From Manis javanica (lineage: Eukaryota > Chordata > Mammalia > Pholidota > Manidae): a stretch of 64,000 bases of DNA. Shown here piece by piece: positions 1-12,789 of this stretch. The notes under the pieces were generated by a model. That model searched no databases, was not told where the DNA came from, and saw only the letters and a list, made by a program, of their open reading frames with translations. The stretch's first letter is position 1, and each line of letters begins with the position of its first letter. The stretch covers positions 188,053,851 through 188,117,850 of the forward strand of contig NC_133156.1 in the NCBI RefSeq assembly GCF_040802235.1. Direction: 5' to 3'. The translations under genes and the position numbers were made by a program.

Positions 1-61
1 ATATTATAGGATTCCATTTATGTAACATGTTCAGAACAGACAGATCTATAGAGACAAAGTA

Positions 62-270
62 GATTAACATTTGCCTAGGGCTAAGGGAGTTGGGAATGGC
101 AAGTAACCACGAAAGGGTAAAGGATTTATTTGGGAGGTGATGAAATATTCTAAACTGATCATGGTGATAGTTGCACAACTCCATGAATAAACTAAAAACC
201 GTGGAATTGTATACTGTTGATGGGTGAACTCTATGGTAGGTGAATTATAGCTCTTTTTAAAAAAAGGGAT
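62..270 (+). mobile_element. Old L1 3' end
   Basis: Resembles the 3' UTR tail of ancient mammalian L1s: the stretch around AAAAACCGTGGAATTGTATAC followed by a block ending in CTTTTTAAAAAAAGGG. No coding part is present. Confidence 0.6.
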
Positions 271-479
271 ACAAGAATCAGCTTGAAAGAATTGTTTCTC
301 ACTGGTCAAATTTGGAACAATTTTCACAACAAAAAGAATAATCTTAATTGATTATAATATAATAACTTAAAATATATGAGTTCCTTATAATTCTCACATA
401 AGCAAAGTATATGAAAGAAGAGGAGAAAATGAAAAGTTCATCTTTACAGAGTGATAAATGTAGAAGAAATGATAGATTA

Positions 480-1350
480 GACAATCATCATTTGTAACCC
501 AAATATAATAATTAACCAAGTCAAGGACTACCAGTGGATGTTAAAATTACTGGTAGAAAAGAAGTTGAGGAACAGGATATTCACACAGACTCCAAATATC
601 ACCCCACAGATTACTTATTAACTGCAGGGGAGGCTATGCATTTATAAAGGAGAAATCAAGTGGTTACCAGCACAACAAAGTGGTCAGAACAGTTATCACT
701 ACTAAAGGGACTACAAAACATGTGCCTCCTAAGAAGTATTCTTTCCAAAAATATTAACCTAACTTCCTGCTTACAGGAAATGCAGTGGATACTGGGACAA
801 GTTCAACCATAAGGAAATAATCATTATGTCCAGAATAGGGGGCATTCTACAAAACAATATTCTTGGCCTATCCAAAAACATCAACTGTATGAAAAACCAG
901 AAGCAAATGGTGTTTGGGAAGAACTGTTCTGGATGAAAAGAGACCAGATAGATAAAACAATCAGAAACAATACTGGGACCTTGACTGGATACTGGAGCAG
1001 AAAAAAAAAAGAGCTATAAAAGATATTTTGGGATAGTTGGAGAGGGTTGAGTTTGGGTTGATATTAGATGCTATTACAGCACTATTGTTAAATAGTATGA
1101 CAACACTGTGATTATGTAGGAAAATGTCTATTTTTAGGAGATACATGTTTCAGGAATTAGAGGTGAAATGTCTTGATGTCTGTAACTTATTTTTGGTTGT
1201 TTAACCAAAAGCAGGTATATATAAATAAATACAGATATAAATAGGTATAGATACACAGTTATAGCCATATCTTTAGATATACCTGTGTAGCTGTAACCAT
1301 ATAAGGGAGAGGAGGACCAAATGGGGTAAAATGTTGACAGTCAGTGAATC
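480..1350 (+). mobile_element. Old L1 3' end (L1M type)
   Basis: Matches the ancient L1M 3' UTR pattern: CACAGACTCCAAATATCA, then a TATCCAGAATAGGGGGCATTC-like block, then TTATGTAGGAAAATGTC with TTAGGAGATACATG. A degenerate TA-rich microsatellite-like tract lies at 1215-1300. A second, shorter copy of the same tail type lies at 63280-63615. Confidence 0.6.
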
Positions 1351-1375
1351 TGTGGTCAGCAGCCTCTCAGATGGC

Positions 1376-1870
1376 ACTCAGTGAATCCTGCCTTTCCTTC
1401 CTGGAGTTCACACCCTTTGTAATTCCTTTCTCTTGAGAATGAGCTACATTTTGTGACTGGCTTCTAGTGTGACAGAGATGACACATCACTTCTGTGACTG
1501 GGTCACAAAAAGATGTGGCTTCCATCTTGGACCTCTGTCTCCCTGCCTGGCTCAGACAGGAGCTGGCTGCTGTGGACTGCCCCACGGAGGGCAGAGAAGG
1601 CCCACGTGAAGAGGAACCAAAGGAGGCCTCAGGCCAACAGCCTGTGAGGAACTGAATCCTGCCAACACCCATGTGAGTCAGCTGGGAAGATCTTCCCCAC
1701 GACCAGCCTTCATGAGAGACTACAACTCCGTGGATGGAGACCCTGAGCCAGAGGCACCCCACTGAGCAGGGCCTGGGCTCCTAGATCACAGACACTGGGA
1801 CATGACAAGTATCTGTTCCTTCAAGATGCTGTGTTAGAGTAATTTATTTTACACCAGTAGATAGATCCCT
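1376..1870 (+). mobile_element. MLT1-type LTR (ERVL-MaLR)
   Basis: Shows the MLT1 order of blocks: TAATTCCTTTCTCTTGAG, GGCTTCCATCTTGGAC, GGCCCACGTGAAGAGGAAC, CCCTGAGCCAGAGGCACCCC, and an end near TTTATTTTACACCAGTAGATAG. Solo LTR with no internal sequence. Confidence 0.75.
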
Positions 1871-1879
1871 AAGGGAAGG

Positions 1880-2300
1880 ATATATTCCACGTCCTCTTTC
1901 AAAGTTTCTGAGGATTTGCAGTTTTGTCACCACAGGGACAATCTGGCCTGCATACAGCTGTTGGCACCATGGCCACTGTGTACAATGCTGCGGACATTTG
2001 ATGCTGCTGCAGTAAGTTATTTCTCAGCTGCCCCTGAGTCTGATTCAGTAGCAAGACATCCTGTGCCCAAGTTCCAGCCTCCAAGGTGTGGGGCTAGAAA
2101 GTACCGACTCTAAGCTGCCAGTGGGAACTGTGGCCCTGCCTTCCGCCAGGACTCATCCGATGAGGGATTCCCTGCGCATAGGGAGTTATTCATATGCTGG
2201 GTAGGCCAAAAATAGAGAAGAAGAAAAGAGGAGGAGAAGAAGGAAAAAAGAAAAAGGGAGAAAGAAAAAGATAGGCAGGGAGAAGGAAGAGAAAACATCT
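1880..2300. repeat. Unassigned sequence ending in purine-rich tract
   Basis: 1880-2210 has no family I can name. 2214-2297 is almost purely G/A on the plus strand (AGAAGAAGAAAAGAGGAGG onwards), a low-complexity polypurine run of about 80 bp. Confidence 0.5.
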
Positions 2301-4764
2301 CCTGTACTTTCTCCTACCCTCCACTCCCCAGCTGCCTGGGAAGCTCACCGTACATCCACAGAGTTCCTGATGACCTAATTTAAATTCTTGTGCACTTGCT
2401 ATTAGAGCTTGATGGCTATCTATCCATTTCCATCTCTACTTTACGTGCTTGCCACTATCAGTGCCTCTGCCTGTGTCTCTTTAAAGCCCCCAGAGAGATG
2501 ATCGGATGGTTTGGGTGCTCACTGTTTAACAGCGGGTGTTCTGGCTGGTAGTACTTTCACTCCAAGCTACTTCAGAAAGTCTAGACCAGCCACTAGTGAG
2601 GATGCCTTTGAGACCAAGCTAGCTCCACTCCATTTGTTTGCCTCTAAGGTGGTACCAGACAGAACAACATCTGCAAAGTAGCCCCTAACCTGGGGCTTCA
2701 GTAGGCATTTTCGGGCTTCTGGAAGGGGACAGTGTAGAGGAAGGAACTTCTCTTGGCTTATATACTCCTGCCTCACTGACAGAAATAAGACATATGCAGA
2801 AGAAACTGACTCGGAGTGACGACATCGACGTTGATTTGGGACATGAGGTGTAAGTGAGGCATCCAGGTGGTGGTTCTGTGGTCAGTTGGAAATTCAGAGG
2901 TAAGGGCTGGAGGTGAAGATGGGATAGTTGGTCATATTAGCTATGAGAATTACAGTTACGCACAGGAGAGAGTTTTCCAGAGGCACAGAAGAGATTGTAA
3001 AGCTGGAAAAGCCCAGGACAATTGCTGTACTAATATCTGTTCTTTTACAGATTTCACCAGAACTTCGTAAATTTGTATCTGGAATAAACAGGTGGAGTGA
3101 GTGGGTTTTGCAAACTGGTGTGCAGACTGGGTATCTCTGTGCAGCCCATAGACTTCATGTCTAACCATCACATTTTGACATTGCCTGATCATCGAGATTC
3201 TCTAGGTGGGATCATTTTGTGGGTAGGATAATAATATGGTATTTCCACCCCCATAATTTCCCATTCCCCCTCCTCAACCAGGCAGCAGGCTTTATGTTTA
3301 TTTTCCAAGGGGAAGGTTTGTGGCAAACTAAAAGAAGATGCCTACAAAACACTTCCCTTCCTAGCTTTGTTTTTCAAAGCCTAGACCCCTTGAAGTGATT
3401 TAGTGTACCTCAGGAAGAGGAGAAAGGAAATGGCTCTGAGGGAAACCTGAGCACACTCTGGTGGATTTTCTCCAAGCTAAAAGGAGGCTTCCTCAAGCTG
3501 GAGGAGGGCTCCGGGGCCCTGCAACAGCCAGAACCTGTGCCCTGCTCCCTGACAACACCCCAGGGAGGTGGCCAGACCTCAGAAAGGAACAGTGAGGGAT
3601 TCCTGGCCTCATCAAATATCCATTTGTCCCAAGGGTGGCATGTGAGCTACTGGGCTATTAGAACTGAAGGGACCAGGCACAGTGAGACATGGGGGCCTTA
3701 GCAGAGAGGGATGACCTGGAACTGGACGGTCTTCCAAGGACCCCCCACAGACAGCCTCAGGCAGAATTTCCTGTTGATTTGTAGTTGGAATTAACTGATT
3801 TAGATCATTTATTCCAGAATATTTTTTTAAAAGTTGCAGGGGATGAATATACTACATCAGTAATACTTCCCTGACAACCTTCGTGCATTTAGCTTTTTCT
3901 ATATATATGGGATATTTATTTGAAGGTAGATTGTGGATCTGGGAGGAAGGGGTTTCCTCCCCCGGCAAGTTCTCTATGAATTCAGTAAGACCAAGTAAAG
4001 GCAAGGGCAAGAAGTTGGGCATTAAAGGGGGTTACCATGTTCATTCTCACAATGGTCACAGACAGCTTGGTACACACTGCTGGCTCAAAAGCAACCCCAG
4101 GCCAGCTACAGGTTCTACTCCCAGCATAAGCTTAATCTCTCCACAGCTCTCTTCTGCTCTCCCCAGCCATCCCAAATCCTGGCCTCTAGCCCTGGGAGGA
4201 ACTCTGTGGGTGGGTCTCTGGTGACTGGCGGATACCTGACCAATTATGTACCAAGAAAGCATGGGTGTTTCCTCTCCACCCCTCCCCTATGCCAGCACTC
4301 CCCTGACTGACCAGCAGCTATGTTGGTAAATATACCATAAATGTACAAACAGGCTCTTATTATATACCCTGGCACTATTAAGGCCAGGCAGGAATCCTGG
4401 TCAGAAAGTTCAGTTTTCTCCACAGAGATTCACAGTGGAATTGCTGACTAAAAAAACCTTGTTAAGGGTTGTGCTTTTTCAAATTTAGATTTTAAAACTA
4501 GATTTCTTCAGTGGGATAGAGTTGGGGAGAGACTGGAAACCTGTTAGGAGGCTATTACAGTATTTCCATAGGGGACATGCGGAAGGCCCAAGGAAAGATT
4601 ATGGCAGTGGGAGAGAGGAAGGGACAAATTCCAGTGTCATTTAGGAGGTGATCTCAGTGAACCATCTCCACATACAGGTGAAGGAGAGGGAGTGGTCAAG
4701 AACATCCTACTAATTTCCAGCTTCAAAACCTGAGTAGATGAAAGTCTTATCAACCAAGAGGCAG
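2301..4764. other. Intergenic, no feature seen
   Basis: No gene and no confidently recognised repeat. Short open frames here lack family resemblance and codon structure. Confidence 0.5.
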
Positions 4765-4965
4765 TATGGTTTGGAAGAAAGAGCCCATGTTGTGGATCTA
4801 ATTGACCTAGGTCACATCACAGCTCCCCCACTAATTAGCTGTGTGGCCTTGGGCAAGTTTTGAAATTCTCTGAGCATATTTGCGTAGATTTACTCATTTA
4901 TGAAAGGTCCATAGTAACACTTGTCAGTCTCCCAGGTTACTGTGAGGATTAATTTTTTATTTTAA
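4765..4965 (+). repeat. MIR SINE
   Basis: Contains the MIR core: TAGCTGTGTGGCCTTGGGCAAGTT, then a TTTACTCATTTATGAAA block and TTACTGTGAGGATTAA. Sense orientation. Confidence 0.75.
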
Positions 4966-5469
4966 GCACCTGGCCTTCAGTGGCATAAAGAATAAAGAAA
5001 ATCGAAAATACTTTTGAAGAGGGTATAGAGACCTGGAGAATGAAGAATACTATGTGGTTTGAGGCCACTGTGTTTAAGATGTCTGCATGAGATGCCATGC
5101 AGTAGACATTATCCTGGTATACTCTTTTCTAAAGAGATGTAGAGGTGTGAGAAGAACTAGGAGGGGTGGGGAGGTGATCCTGGTGCTCTTGGGGTGAGCC
5201 AGGGGCAGTGGTGCAGTTCTCAAGTGTGACCCCAAGGTGGAGGGAGGGTGCAGTATTCATCTGCAAAACACCAATGGAGCATCTTCTTGTGCTGGACACT
5301 GTTTCCAGAAGCTCCCTGACTTGTATGGTGGGGGCTGCAGCTTGGTGGGAGTGCAGCGTAGGGACCAAGGGCAAGCTGGCCCAAGATATTCCAACTGGGT
5401 CCAACTGCCAAAAAGAATTTAGACAGAGGACTTGCTCTGCAAGGAGAGCTACCACCATCAGTAACTATA
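4966..5469. other. Intergenic, no feature seen
   Basis: Unique-looking sequence. Overlapping open frames on both strands (5129-5477) are not supported as genes. Confidence 0.5.
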
Positions 5470-5822
5470 TTATATAATATGAACTAGGTGGGGGAGACAG
5501 GAATTTAGCAAAGTGTGTTTGCTAAAATTCCTTTCTGTGTCCCATTGTTTCTGTATGATTCAGCAAATATTGTTTACCAAACATACACTCTTTTTCATCT
5601 CCCTGTCAATTGTCTTTCTTCCCTTTGAAGTCCCAGACCCCTAGCCCTTCTCCTTGGTTCAAGATGACATATATAGCTCATTTGGTCTGACTCTTTTTGG
5701 AATCTCATGTCTGTATGTACATAATTAAATTTGATTTTCTCCTGTTAATTTGTCTCATGTCAATTTGATTCTGAGATCAGAAAGAAGAACCTTGAAAGGG
5801 AGAGGAAAAATTCTCCTCCCCA
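5470..5822 (+). mobile_element. Probable ERV1-type solo LTR
   Basis: The 3' part has a retroviral LTR layout: a TATA-like ACATATATAG, then ATTAAA in TACATAATTAAATTTG, a TTTGTCTCATGTCAATTTG stretch, and a U5-like end rich in GAGGAAAAATTCTCCTCCCC. No gag/pol sequence is adjacent. The exact 5' boundary is uncertain and I saw no clear target duplication. Confidence 0.5.
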
Positions 5823-7164
5823 GAGTCAGCCAGTTTCTCTTTACATCACCATAGGGTTTTAGGCCTTGGTCTGATCAGGGGAGTTTTCCTTCCAGGATGG
5901 TCACTGAAATATCTGACCAGGTGCAGGGTCAGCTGCAGAACTGAATTCTCTAAGGCTAAGGTTACTTTTCTATTTCTGAAAAGGCACATTAGAAAAAGGG
6001 AACATTAAGCAGAACTCAAGAGATTTTCTGAAGCTTTTTCTAAAGCTCTTCCCTACCCTCCATCTTTTTTTTAAAATGAGGACATTAATACATGTGAAAA
6101 GGGCAGATCAGACTGAAGGCACACATCTTCCTTGCAGAGAATGTTGTAGGGCAATAAACCTCTCCTCTCTACAGAAAATAAGATGCCCTGTTAGTAGGAA
6201 TTGTGTTGTTATCAGCATTATTACCCTGTATGTTAAAAAAGCTGACTTTTAAAAGGACCTTGAGTTTAAATTTGAATGGCAACTTCAGTGTTAAATTCAG
6301 TATCTCTTTTGGTGTGGGGGGGTTAATTCTCCCCCATCACCTGCATTAAACCCTCCAAGCCCCATTATTTTTCTAGTCACTTTAGGTAAAAAGAGATCAT
6401 CATTTTAAATCATAAACACCACCTCAATTTAGCCATTAACATGTCAGTCTTAGGTAATCAGATCCCAAACAGGAATTTAAATCTTCTTTCCTCTCCTACA
6501 AGGGCAAGCATAAGGTGTGGTGGTATGGGGAAAGCTTATCTGTCTCCTCCAGCATCCTGCTCCAGCCCTACCCTTTCCACCCCAGCTTCCTAACTGTCTT
6601 TTGGACCCTCAGGATTACAGCAGGTAGGAGGGGAGGGCCCAGCTTCTTTTTTACTTGACTGGAGCTATAGTAGGATGGTTTCATGCTCTCCAGGCCTGGA
6701 GGCATTTGAGGCCAATTTTCTCACCAGGCTCTTTCAAGAACCGTAACACTGCTGGTTTCACCTGAGTTCTCTTGACCTGGCATCCTTCAGTTTCTTTGCT
6801 CCGTCCACACAGTCCCTAAGAATCCACCTCAAACATCTCCTTCCAGCTGAGGTTCTAGCACTCCCATAGGTGGTCCTGTGGGTGGTGGTCTGAGATAACC
6901 ACACAGGCTCCATCTCTCTCTCTCCCTCTCCATCAGGTCCACGGACACACTTGCACTCTGAGAAACTGGGCGAGCATGCTTATCAAGTACCTCAGCAGCT
7001 CTTCTTCATTCTCTTCCCAACAGCTCAGCAGGCCACCTCTTGCCTCTATTCCTGAGTGAGGGCAAGATGTCATCCACTCTGTCTCCACTGCTATAGGGGA
7101 CACACACACAGCTTCCTAAGGGCGCTGGTTAAAGCCTCACTCCCTTAGCCGGAGTGGTGGCAGG
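5823..7164. other. Intergenic, no feature seen
   Basis: No recognisable gene. A small CT-rich run lies at 6910-6933. No confident repeat. Confidence 0.5.
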
Positions 7165-7560
7165 CACTGGCCCACCTGTTAGACAGGGTCCAGTTCAAGA
7201 GACAGAAACCACATCAATTATTTTAACTGGGAAAATTTAACAGAAGGAATTAACTAGGTATTGAATAACTGAAAAGGCAAAAGAACATTAAGGTATGGAG
7301 GTAGCAACTGTAGGAAGGGCCTGGAGCACCAAGAGAAGCAGTCGGCATATGTAAATGTAGAAGCTTGTTGGAAGGGGCCTGCAGAGTGGAGCCTCAGACC
7401 TCTGAGGAGGGGGTGCCAGCCAGCTCGTGCTGGATGCCCAAGGGGGTGTAAACAGCTGCATCAGAGAGAGGTGGAAAAACTGTAAATGAGAATCAACTGC
7501 TGTTGGAATGACCTGCTGCTGTCAGCGTGCAGCAGCATTGCCTGGGTGACAGGACAGTAA
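7165..7560. repeat. Probable ancient interspersed repeat
   Basis: The block around TTCAAGAGACAGAAACCACA, TTTTAACTGGGAAAATTTAA and AGCAACTGTAGGAAGG has the feel of a mammalian LTR or DNA-transposon fossil that I cannot name with certainty. Confidence 0.35.
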
Positions 7561-7934
7561 GCAGACAGGGAGGAAACATCCCTCCTTCCTCCAGCCTTGC
7601 CTTCTCCTCTAAGGCCCTCTATTGACACAACCTAAAAGGAGCAGTTGGCAAAGAAAGTCCCTATCCCAGAGTCATTAAGCCTAGTGTAGAGACTATAGCT
7701 TAGTGACTGCCAGACTCCTTCTTCATTACTCTAAAGAACTGTTGCAGAAATTCTCCTCTTCTCATCCAACCACCAGTAGTCTATGATACCCTCAATCTGG
7801 GTAATTTGTCTAACAGCTCTCAGCCTTCTACTTTGAAAATTCTACAGATTTTAGCTTAACTCACAACTCATATTAGTATCCAAAATCTACTGTATTTTGG
7901 GGCCTCCACTGAAACTTGTAATTTAATATCTATT
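7561..7934. other. Intergenic, no feature seen
   Basis: No gene or repeat recognised. Confidence 0.5.
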
Positions 7935-8225
7935 TTAGTAATAATAGCTAACATTTAATGGGCATTTACTATATACGGGGCAGTGCTGAGCAATTTATCT
8001 ATTAATATAATTTATATATTTATATATTAATAATTCTCATTTAATCCTACCAACAGTTTTATTATCATCAAATACTATCATTGGTATTCACATACTTTTT
8101 AATCCTCATTTTATAGATGAGGAAACTGAAGTGCACAGAGATTAGGTAACTAAGGCCATGCAACTATGGAGCCAAGATTTGAACCCAAGCAATCTGGTTC
8201 TACACCTGTGTTCTTAACCATGACA
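7935..8225 (-). repeat. MIR SINE, long copy
   Basis: Antisense MIR: CATTTTATAGATGAGGAAACTGAAG, GGTAACTAAGGCCATGCAAC, ATTTGAACCCAAGCAATCTGG and TGTTCTTAACCATGACAT are in consensus order. An AT-rich insertion lies between 7995 and 8090. Confidence 0.75.
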
Positions 8226-8227
8226 TT

Positions 8228-8612
8228 AGACTATGTTACGGACTGAACATATGTGTCTGCCCTCAAATTCATATTTTGAAGCCTTAACTCCCAGTGTGTT
8301 TATTTGGAGGAAGAAACTAAAAGGGTTAAATGAGGTCACAAGGGTGGAGCCCTGATCTGATAAAATCAGTTTGTAGAAGAAGAGGCAGGAGAGAGTGCTG
8401 CCCTCGCCCTCTCCGGGTGTGCACTGAGGAAGGACCAGGTAAGAGGGCTGCTGTTTGCAAGCCAGGAAAGAACCCTTGCCAGAAACCAAATCAACCAGTA
8501 TCTTGGTCTTGGACTTCCCAGAGCCTCCAAAACTGAGAAAATAAGTTCCTGTTATTTAAACCATGCAGCCTATGGTATTTTATTAAAACAGCCTGAGTAG
8601 ACTGATATAGAC
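8228..8612 (+). mobile_element. MST-type LTR (ERVL-MaLR)
   Basis: Blocks in MST order: GTTACGGACTGAACATATGTG, AAATGAGGTCACAAGGGTGG, GCAAGCCAGGAAAGAACCC, TCTTGGACTTCCCAGAGCC, then ATAAGTTCCTGTTATTTAAACC and a 3' end near CTGAGTAGACTGATATAGAC. Confidence 0.75.
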
Positions 8613-9239
8613 CGATAATTTTATTATGTAATTTGAGCTTATTGGTACCTAAAGGAATAAGAGCATTGGAAATAATGTGCCAGTGATAATCCCCAATTAG
8701 CTTCATTTCTCCTATATTTTGATGGTCGGACTGTTTCCTTCTGATTCTGGAAATAGTTGAGTCATTACTAGGAGAAAGGGAGTGTGAGACGGGGTTATGT
8801 CCAGACTGATGAGACAGTTTGTTAGGAACACTCAGGTTCCTGTGTTTAGGAGCCGCTTTCAGTGAGCTGATTATTGCAGTGGTTATTAAATGGGCAACCA
8901 CGTAGTGCTTTCTGGGAGGACACAGCAAGTGGGAATGGCTTAATATGGATAGTAGAGGGACCTAGCAGGGCTCAGGATAGATTCCCATGGCAGCCACAGA
9001 GCCCTCAGCCTAGTTCTGCAGGTGGGCCCAGCTAGCCACTTCCTCCTGCCCTGTGGTGACTGACTTGTCATGCTATCAAGTTAATCACCATTACATTTAC
9101 TAGCCCCAATGCCCCCTACTTCTAGGACCCCAAAGAAATCACAAAGAAAATAATTAATCACAAAGCACAACTCAACTTTCACTGCTCACTATTGTCAATT
9201 GCAGGAGCTCTCAAATTCTTGACTTGGGAATTCTAGGAC
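8613..9239. other. Intergenic, no feature seen
   Basis: Unique-looking DNA. 8613-8930 has balanced composition and no repeat signature. Confidence 0.45.
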
Positions 9240-9465
9240 CTCCACTCTATGGACCCAATTTTCTTGTATCTTCTCCTAATACTTTCTACTTGGCTTATAT
9301 GTTCCAGACAACTGCCTACCCAAATATGGATCCCCAAGCCATGCCCTTCATTTTCCACCTTTGCCTTGCTTATGCTGTTCCCTATTTCTGAAAAGTTTTT
9401 TCCTCATTTCTGCTTGTTGAAATCTCAATCGTACTCAGACTCATTATATCTCTGAGGACTCTTTA
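9240..9465 (+). repeat. L2 LINE fragment (3' end)
   Basis: Pyrimidine-rich sequence with the L2 tail pattern CCTTTGCCTTGCTTATGCTGTTCCC, then TTCCTCATTTCTGCTTGTTG and a block on AATCTCAATCGTACTCAGACTC. Confidence 0.55.
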
Positions 9466-10567
9466 TGTTCCAGGTGACATTCAAACAATAAATGGAACCT
9501 ATTGGCTCATATTACAGAAATACAGAGATATATATAGCTTCAGGTGATAACTGATCCAGGAAGTCGATACCACCATCAACCTGGTTTTGCTCCATTGTTC
9601 GGTTCTGCCTTTTGCATTGTCAGCTTGTCTTCCCAGCCCTGTTGGCCCCCTCTCCCCTCTCCTAGCAGGGCTCAGAGAGCTCCGTATCTTCTTTTTGCTT
9701 CCTCAGGTCTCTAGTCTTCTCCACGCAGCCCGACACCCGTGGAGGCTGACCCGGATTGTGTCAGTGAGCTCCCTTGCTCTCTGCCTTCTACTTGGGTTTG
9801 GCCACTATGGGACACTAACAAAACTCAGAGGATGGTTGGGGTATTTATTAAACTTCTGTCTTTTGTGGGGCACACTAGAGATTGTCTTCACCCTTTACTT
9901 ATGTGGTGACAGTCTCCATACAGTGCTTGCCATCTCTGAATTTCAGTAACTACCGTCTGTAGGTCTAGAGTAATAATGACCCCAAGATACTTCATTATTC
10001 TTTGAGTTTTCCCTACACCTTGCTCATATCTTTGTGAACAGTCCATATATATTTATTGCTCCACAAATTGCCTAATTTAAGTATGCCATCTGTTTCCTGC
10101 CAGTGCCTTGACGGATATAGTGGGCTTTTCCCTTGCGTGGTAGCAAAATGGTTTATAGCAGTCTCAAATCATGTGTCTTCATACCACACCGCTCAAGGGA
10201 AGGGAGAAGTTCTCAGTGAGCTATTTCAATAGAAGCAAGAGAAAGTTCTTGCCCATAAACCTAGCAAATATTTTGATTCTCTTTGGCTTCAACTGTATTA
10301 CTCATGCAACCCTGAACTTACCAGTGTGATTATGGTGGTGGTAGGGTGGGAATGGGAATATTCTGATCCCTCTCAACTATTAAAGAGACTTTCCCTAGTG
10401 CTGAGGTTACACTCATCTCAACCCAAATCTCATGATTGAAGTAGATGAGGGGTGGTGATTCCTTCAAATCAAAATCAATTTTCCAAATGGAAGGATTCAC
10501 TCAAAACAAAAGCAGTCCCAGATGGAAGGAGGATGGAATGCAGCACACTCCCTGTAAGTGTCATCTC
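9466..10567. other. Intergenic, no gene seen
   Basis: Contains a 120-codon open frame at 9587-9949 with a Leu-rich translation but no recognisable domain. I treat it as chance. Confidence 0.45.
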
Positions 10568-11035
10568 TCACTGATGCCTGTGATGGCAAATTTTATGTGT
10601 CAATTTGACCGGGTTCAGGGATGCCCAGATAGCTGGTAACACAATTTCTGGGTGTATCTGTAAGGGTGTTTCTGGAAGAGATTAGCATTTAAATCAGTAG
10701 ACTGAGTAAAAAAGATTGCCTTCACCAGGGTGGGTGGGCATTACCCAATCTGTTGAAGGCCTGAATAGAACAAAAAGTTGGGGAAAGGGCAAATTCGCTT
10801 TCTGCTTGAGCTGGGACATCCATAGTCTCCTGCCTTCAGACATGGGCTCGCCCGGTTCTTCCCAGTGAATTATACCACCAGCTTTCCTGGTTCTCCAGCT
10901 TGCAGATGGCAGGCTGTGGGACTTTTTGGTCTCCATAATCACATGAGCCAAGTCCTGTAATGAATCTCCTATTATATCTATCTATATGTATCCTATTGGT
11001 TCTGTTTCTCTGGAGAACCCTGAATAATATGAAGC
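10568..11035 (+). mobile_element. MLT2-type LTR (ERVL)
   Basis: Near-complete LTR: TGGCAAATTTTATGTGTCAA at the 5' end, GTGTTTCTGGAAGAGATTAG, GAATAGAACAAAAAG, CCAGCTTGCAGATGGCAG, and the 3' end GGTTCTGTTTCTCTGGAGAACCCTGAATAATA. Confidence 0.75.
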
Positions 11036-12599
11036 CTGTCCTTATTTCTGCCACAGGATATGATGAAATGGCCAACATGACAGGTATAGTTTCTGCACTT
11101 ATGGATCTTACAGTGCAGTTGAGAAGATGAATACACAAATAAAAACAATTATACGTTATGCTAAGTGCCAGGAAGGAAACAAATGAGGCACTAAGAGAAG
11201 AAAAATATCAATGACCTACTTTAGATGGTGTGGTCAGGAAAAGCTCCTCTCAGGAGGTGACATTTAAGCAAAGGCTGGAAAAAAAAGGGGAGCCAACAAG
11301 GGAGGGGAAGGCAAGAATTCCAGGCCGCCTGATGCACACAGGGTTGAGGCTGGTAAGTACCAGGGGCAACAGGAACCTACACAGTGTGGCTGGAGTGAGG
11401 CGCATCAGGGACAGCCACAGGGATGAGGTGGGAGAGGCGGGCAGGGCTTCCTCGGCTAGGGTTTGCATTTCACTCTGGATGCAGAAAGGAGGCACTGAAG
11501 AATTGTAAACAGAGGTGCGACTTAATCTAATTTCCATCTAAGATCTTTCTGGGAAGTCTGGCACTAATTTAGAGGATGGTGAGGTTGTCCAGATATGAGA
11601 TGGCACAGCCCCAGACAGGTGCCAGTTGTGGGAAGGAAAGACCAAACGCTCCAATATCTGATAGGGGTAGAATCAGCATGATTGGCTCCCTGACAGATAG
11701 GATGGGGGTAGGTAGGTGAAAGGAGGGGGAGAATGTGGAAAACCTCCTCAGTTGCTGGCTTGAATCCTGAGCTCTGGTGATGGGAGTGGGAAGCAGGTCA
11801 GTGTCCAGCAGAGGCCGCTCAGCATCTCTGGGTCCTAATTGCGAATTCCAACAAAAGTCTGATTGGCTGCCTTTGGGTCAGGTGGCCACCTGGTCCATTA
11901 GCTCTGCTGAGACGCAGGTAGGCATACAGGACTGTGCTAGGGCCTGCCTAAATTTGCTAACAGTCCAAAAGATAGGTGAAGGTAAGCATACGAATAACTG
12001 TAATACAGAGCATTACAAAGCCTGGGATAGATACCATGTGGGATGTCATCCTAACTAACCATTCCTTCCCCTTTCCCTAGAACCTGTCCCAGCTGCCCTG
12101 TGGTGGGGGCCAGCTGCAGCTGATGGCAGAAAAAGACCCCGCTATGAGAAAACAAACTACAACAAAAACAAATGGAAAGAGATGGAATATGTCAGCAGAC
12201 ATATGTCTGGTTTTGTGTCCAAAGAATTTATAGTCCAAAGATGATTTCTGTGACGTTACTCCCACTTTGATTTCTCACTGATTCCAAGTTACCTTGTCAC
12301 TGAATAGTTAATCAACACAGTGGGGGGTTTTCCCCCACATGCTAGAATGGCTTTTTAAAATGGTTTTTAAGTTACTTTGTATGTCTATTTAAATTTTCTG
12401 CCTGCTTGATAAGCCCTCTGCATCCAGGAAACTTCTCCATGAATCCCTGTTTACAAACTATTCAGGGTGTCTGAGTATTCAAGGACACTGGTGTCTGCTA
12501 ATTCATTGGTATAAATGGTCCCTCTATCTCTATGTCTACCTAGAGATAAAGAAATACATGAATAATGTAGGAATAAAATGTATACATTTAAGAAGATTT
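11036..12599. other. Intergenic, weak repeat signal
   Basis: 11200-11540 has a pattern seen in an old interspersed repeat (GTGTGGCTGGAGTGAGG, GATGAGGTGGGAGAGGCGGGCAGGG) that I cannot name. The remainder is unassigned. Confidence 0.4.
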
Positions 12600-12785
12600 C
12601 TTACAGCTTTTCTACTGGGTGGCCTTGGACAAATTAATTAACCTTGAATTTCTTGTTTGTAAAATGGCAACTATAATAGTGCCAACCTCACTGGGTTGCT
12701 CAGAGGATTAAGTGCGTTAATCTGTGTAAACCACTTAGCATATTGCCTGGCACACAGTGCCAAGCACTCAATCACAGTTGACAAC
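12600..12785 (+). repeat. MIR SINE
   Basis: GGTGGCCTTGGACAAATTAATTAACC, GTAAAATGGCAACTATAATAGTG, GTTGCTCAGAGGATTAAGTG and TGCCTGGCACACAGTGCCAAGCACTCAAT follow the MIR order. Confidence 0.75.
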
Positions 12786-12789
12786 TAGC

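Noticed and set aside
1367..1762. 131-codon minus open frame
   Set aside because: Lies wholly inside an MLT1-type LTR.
8491..8928. 145-codon minus open frame
   Set aside because: Starts within flanking DNA and runs into the MST LTR. No domain.
9587..9949. 120-codon Leu-rich plus open frame resembling a membrane protein
   Set aside because: No homology that I recognise, no splice context, and a pyrimidine-rich composition that yields Leu/Ser codons by chance.
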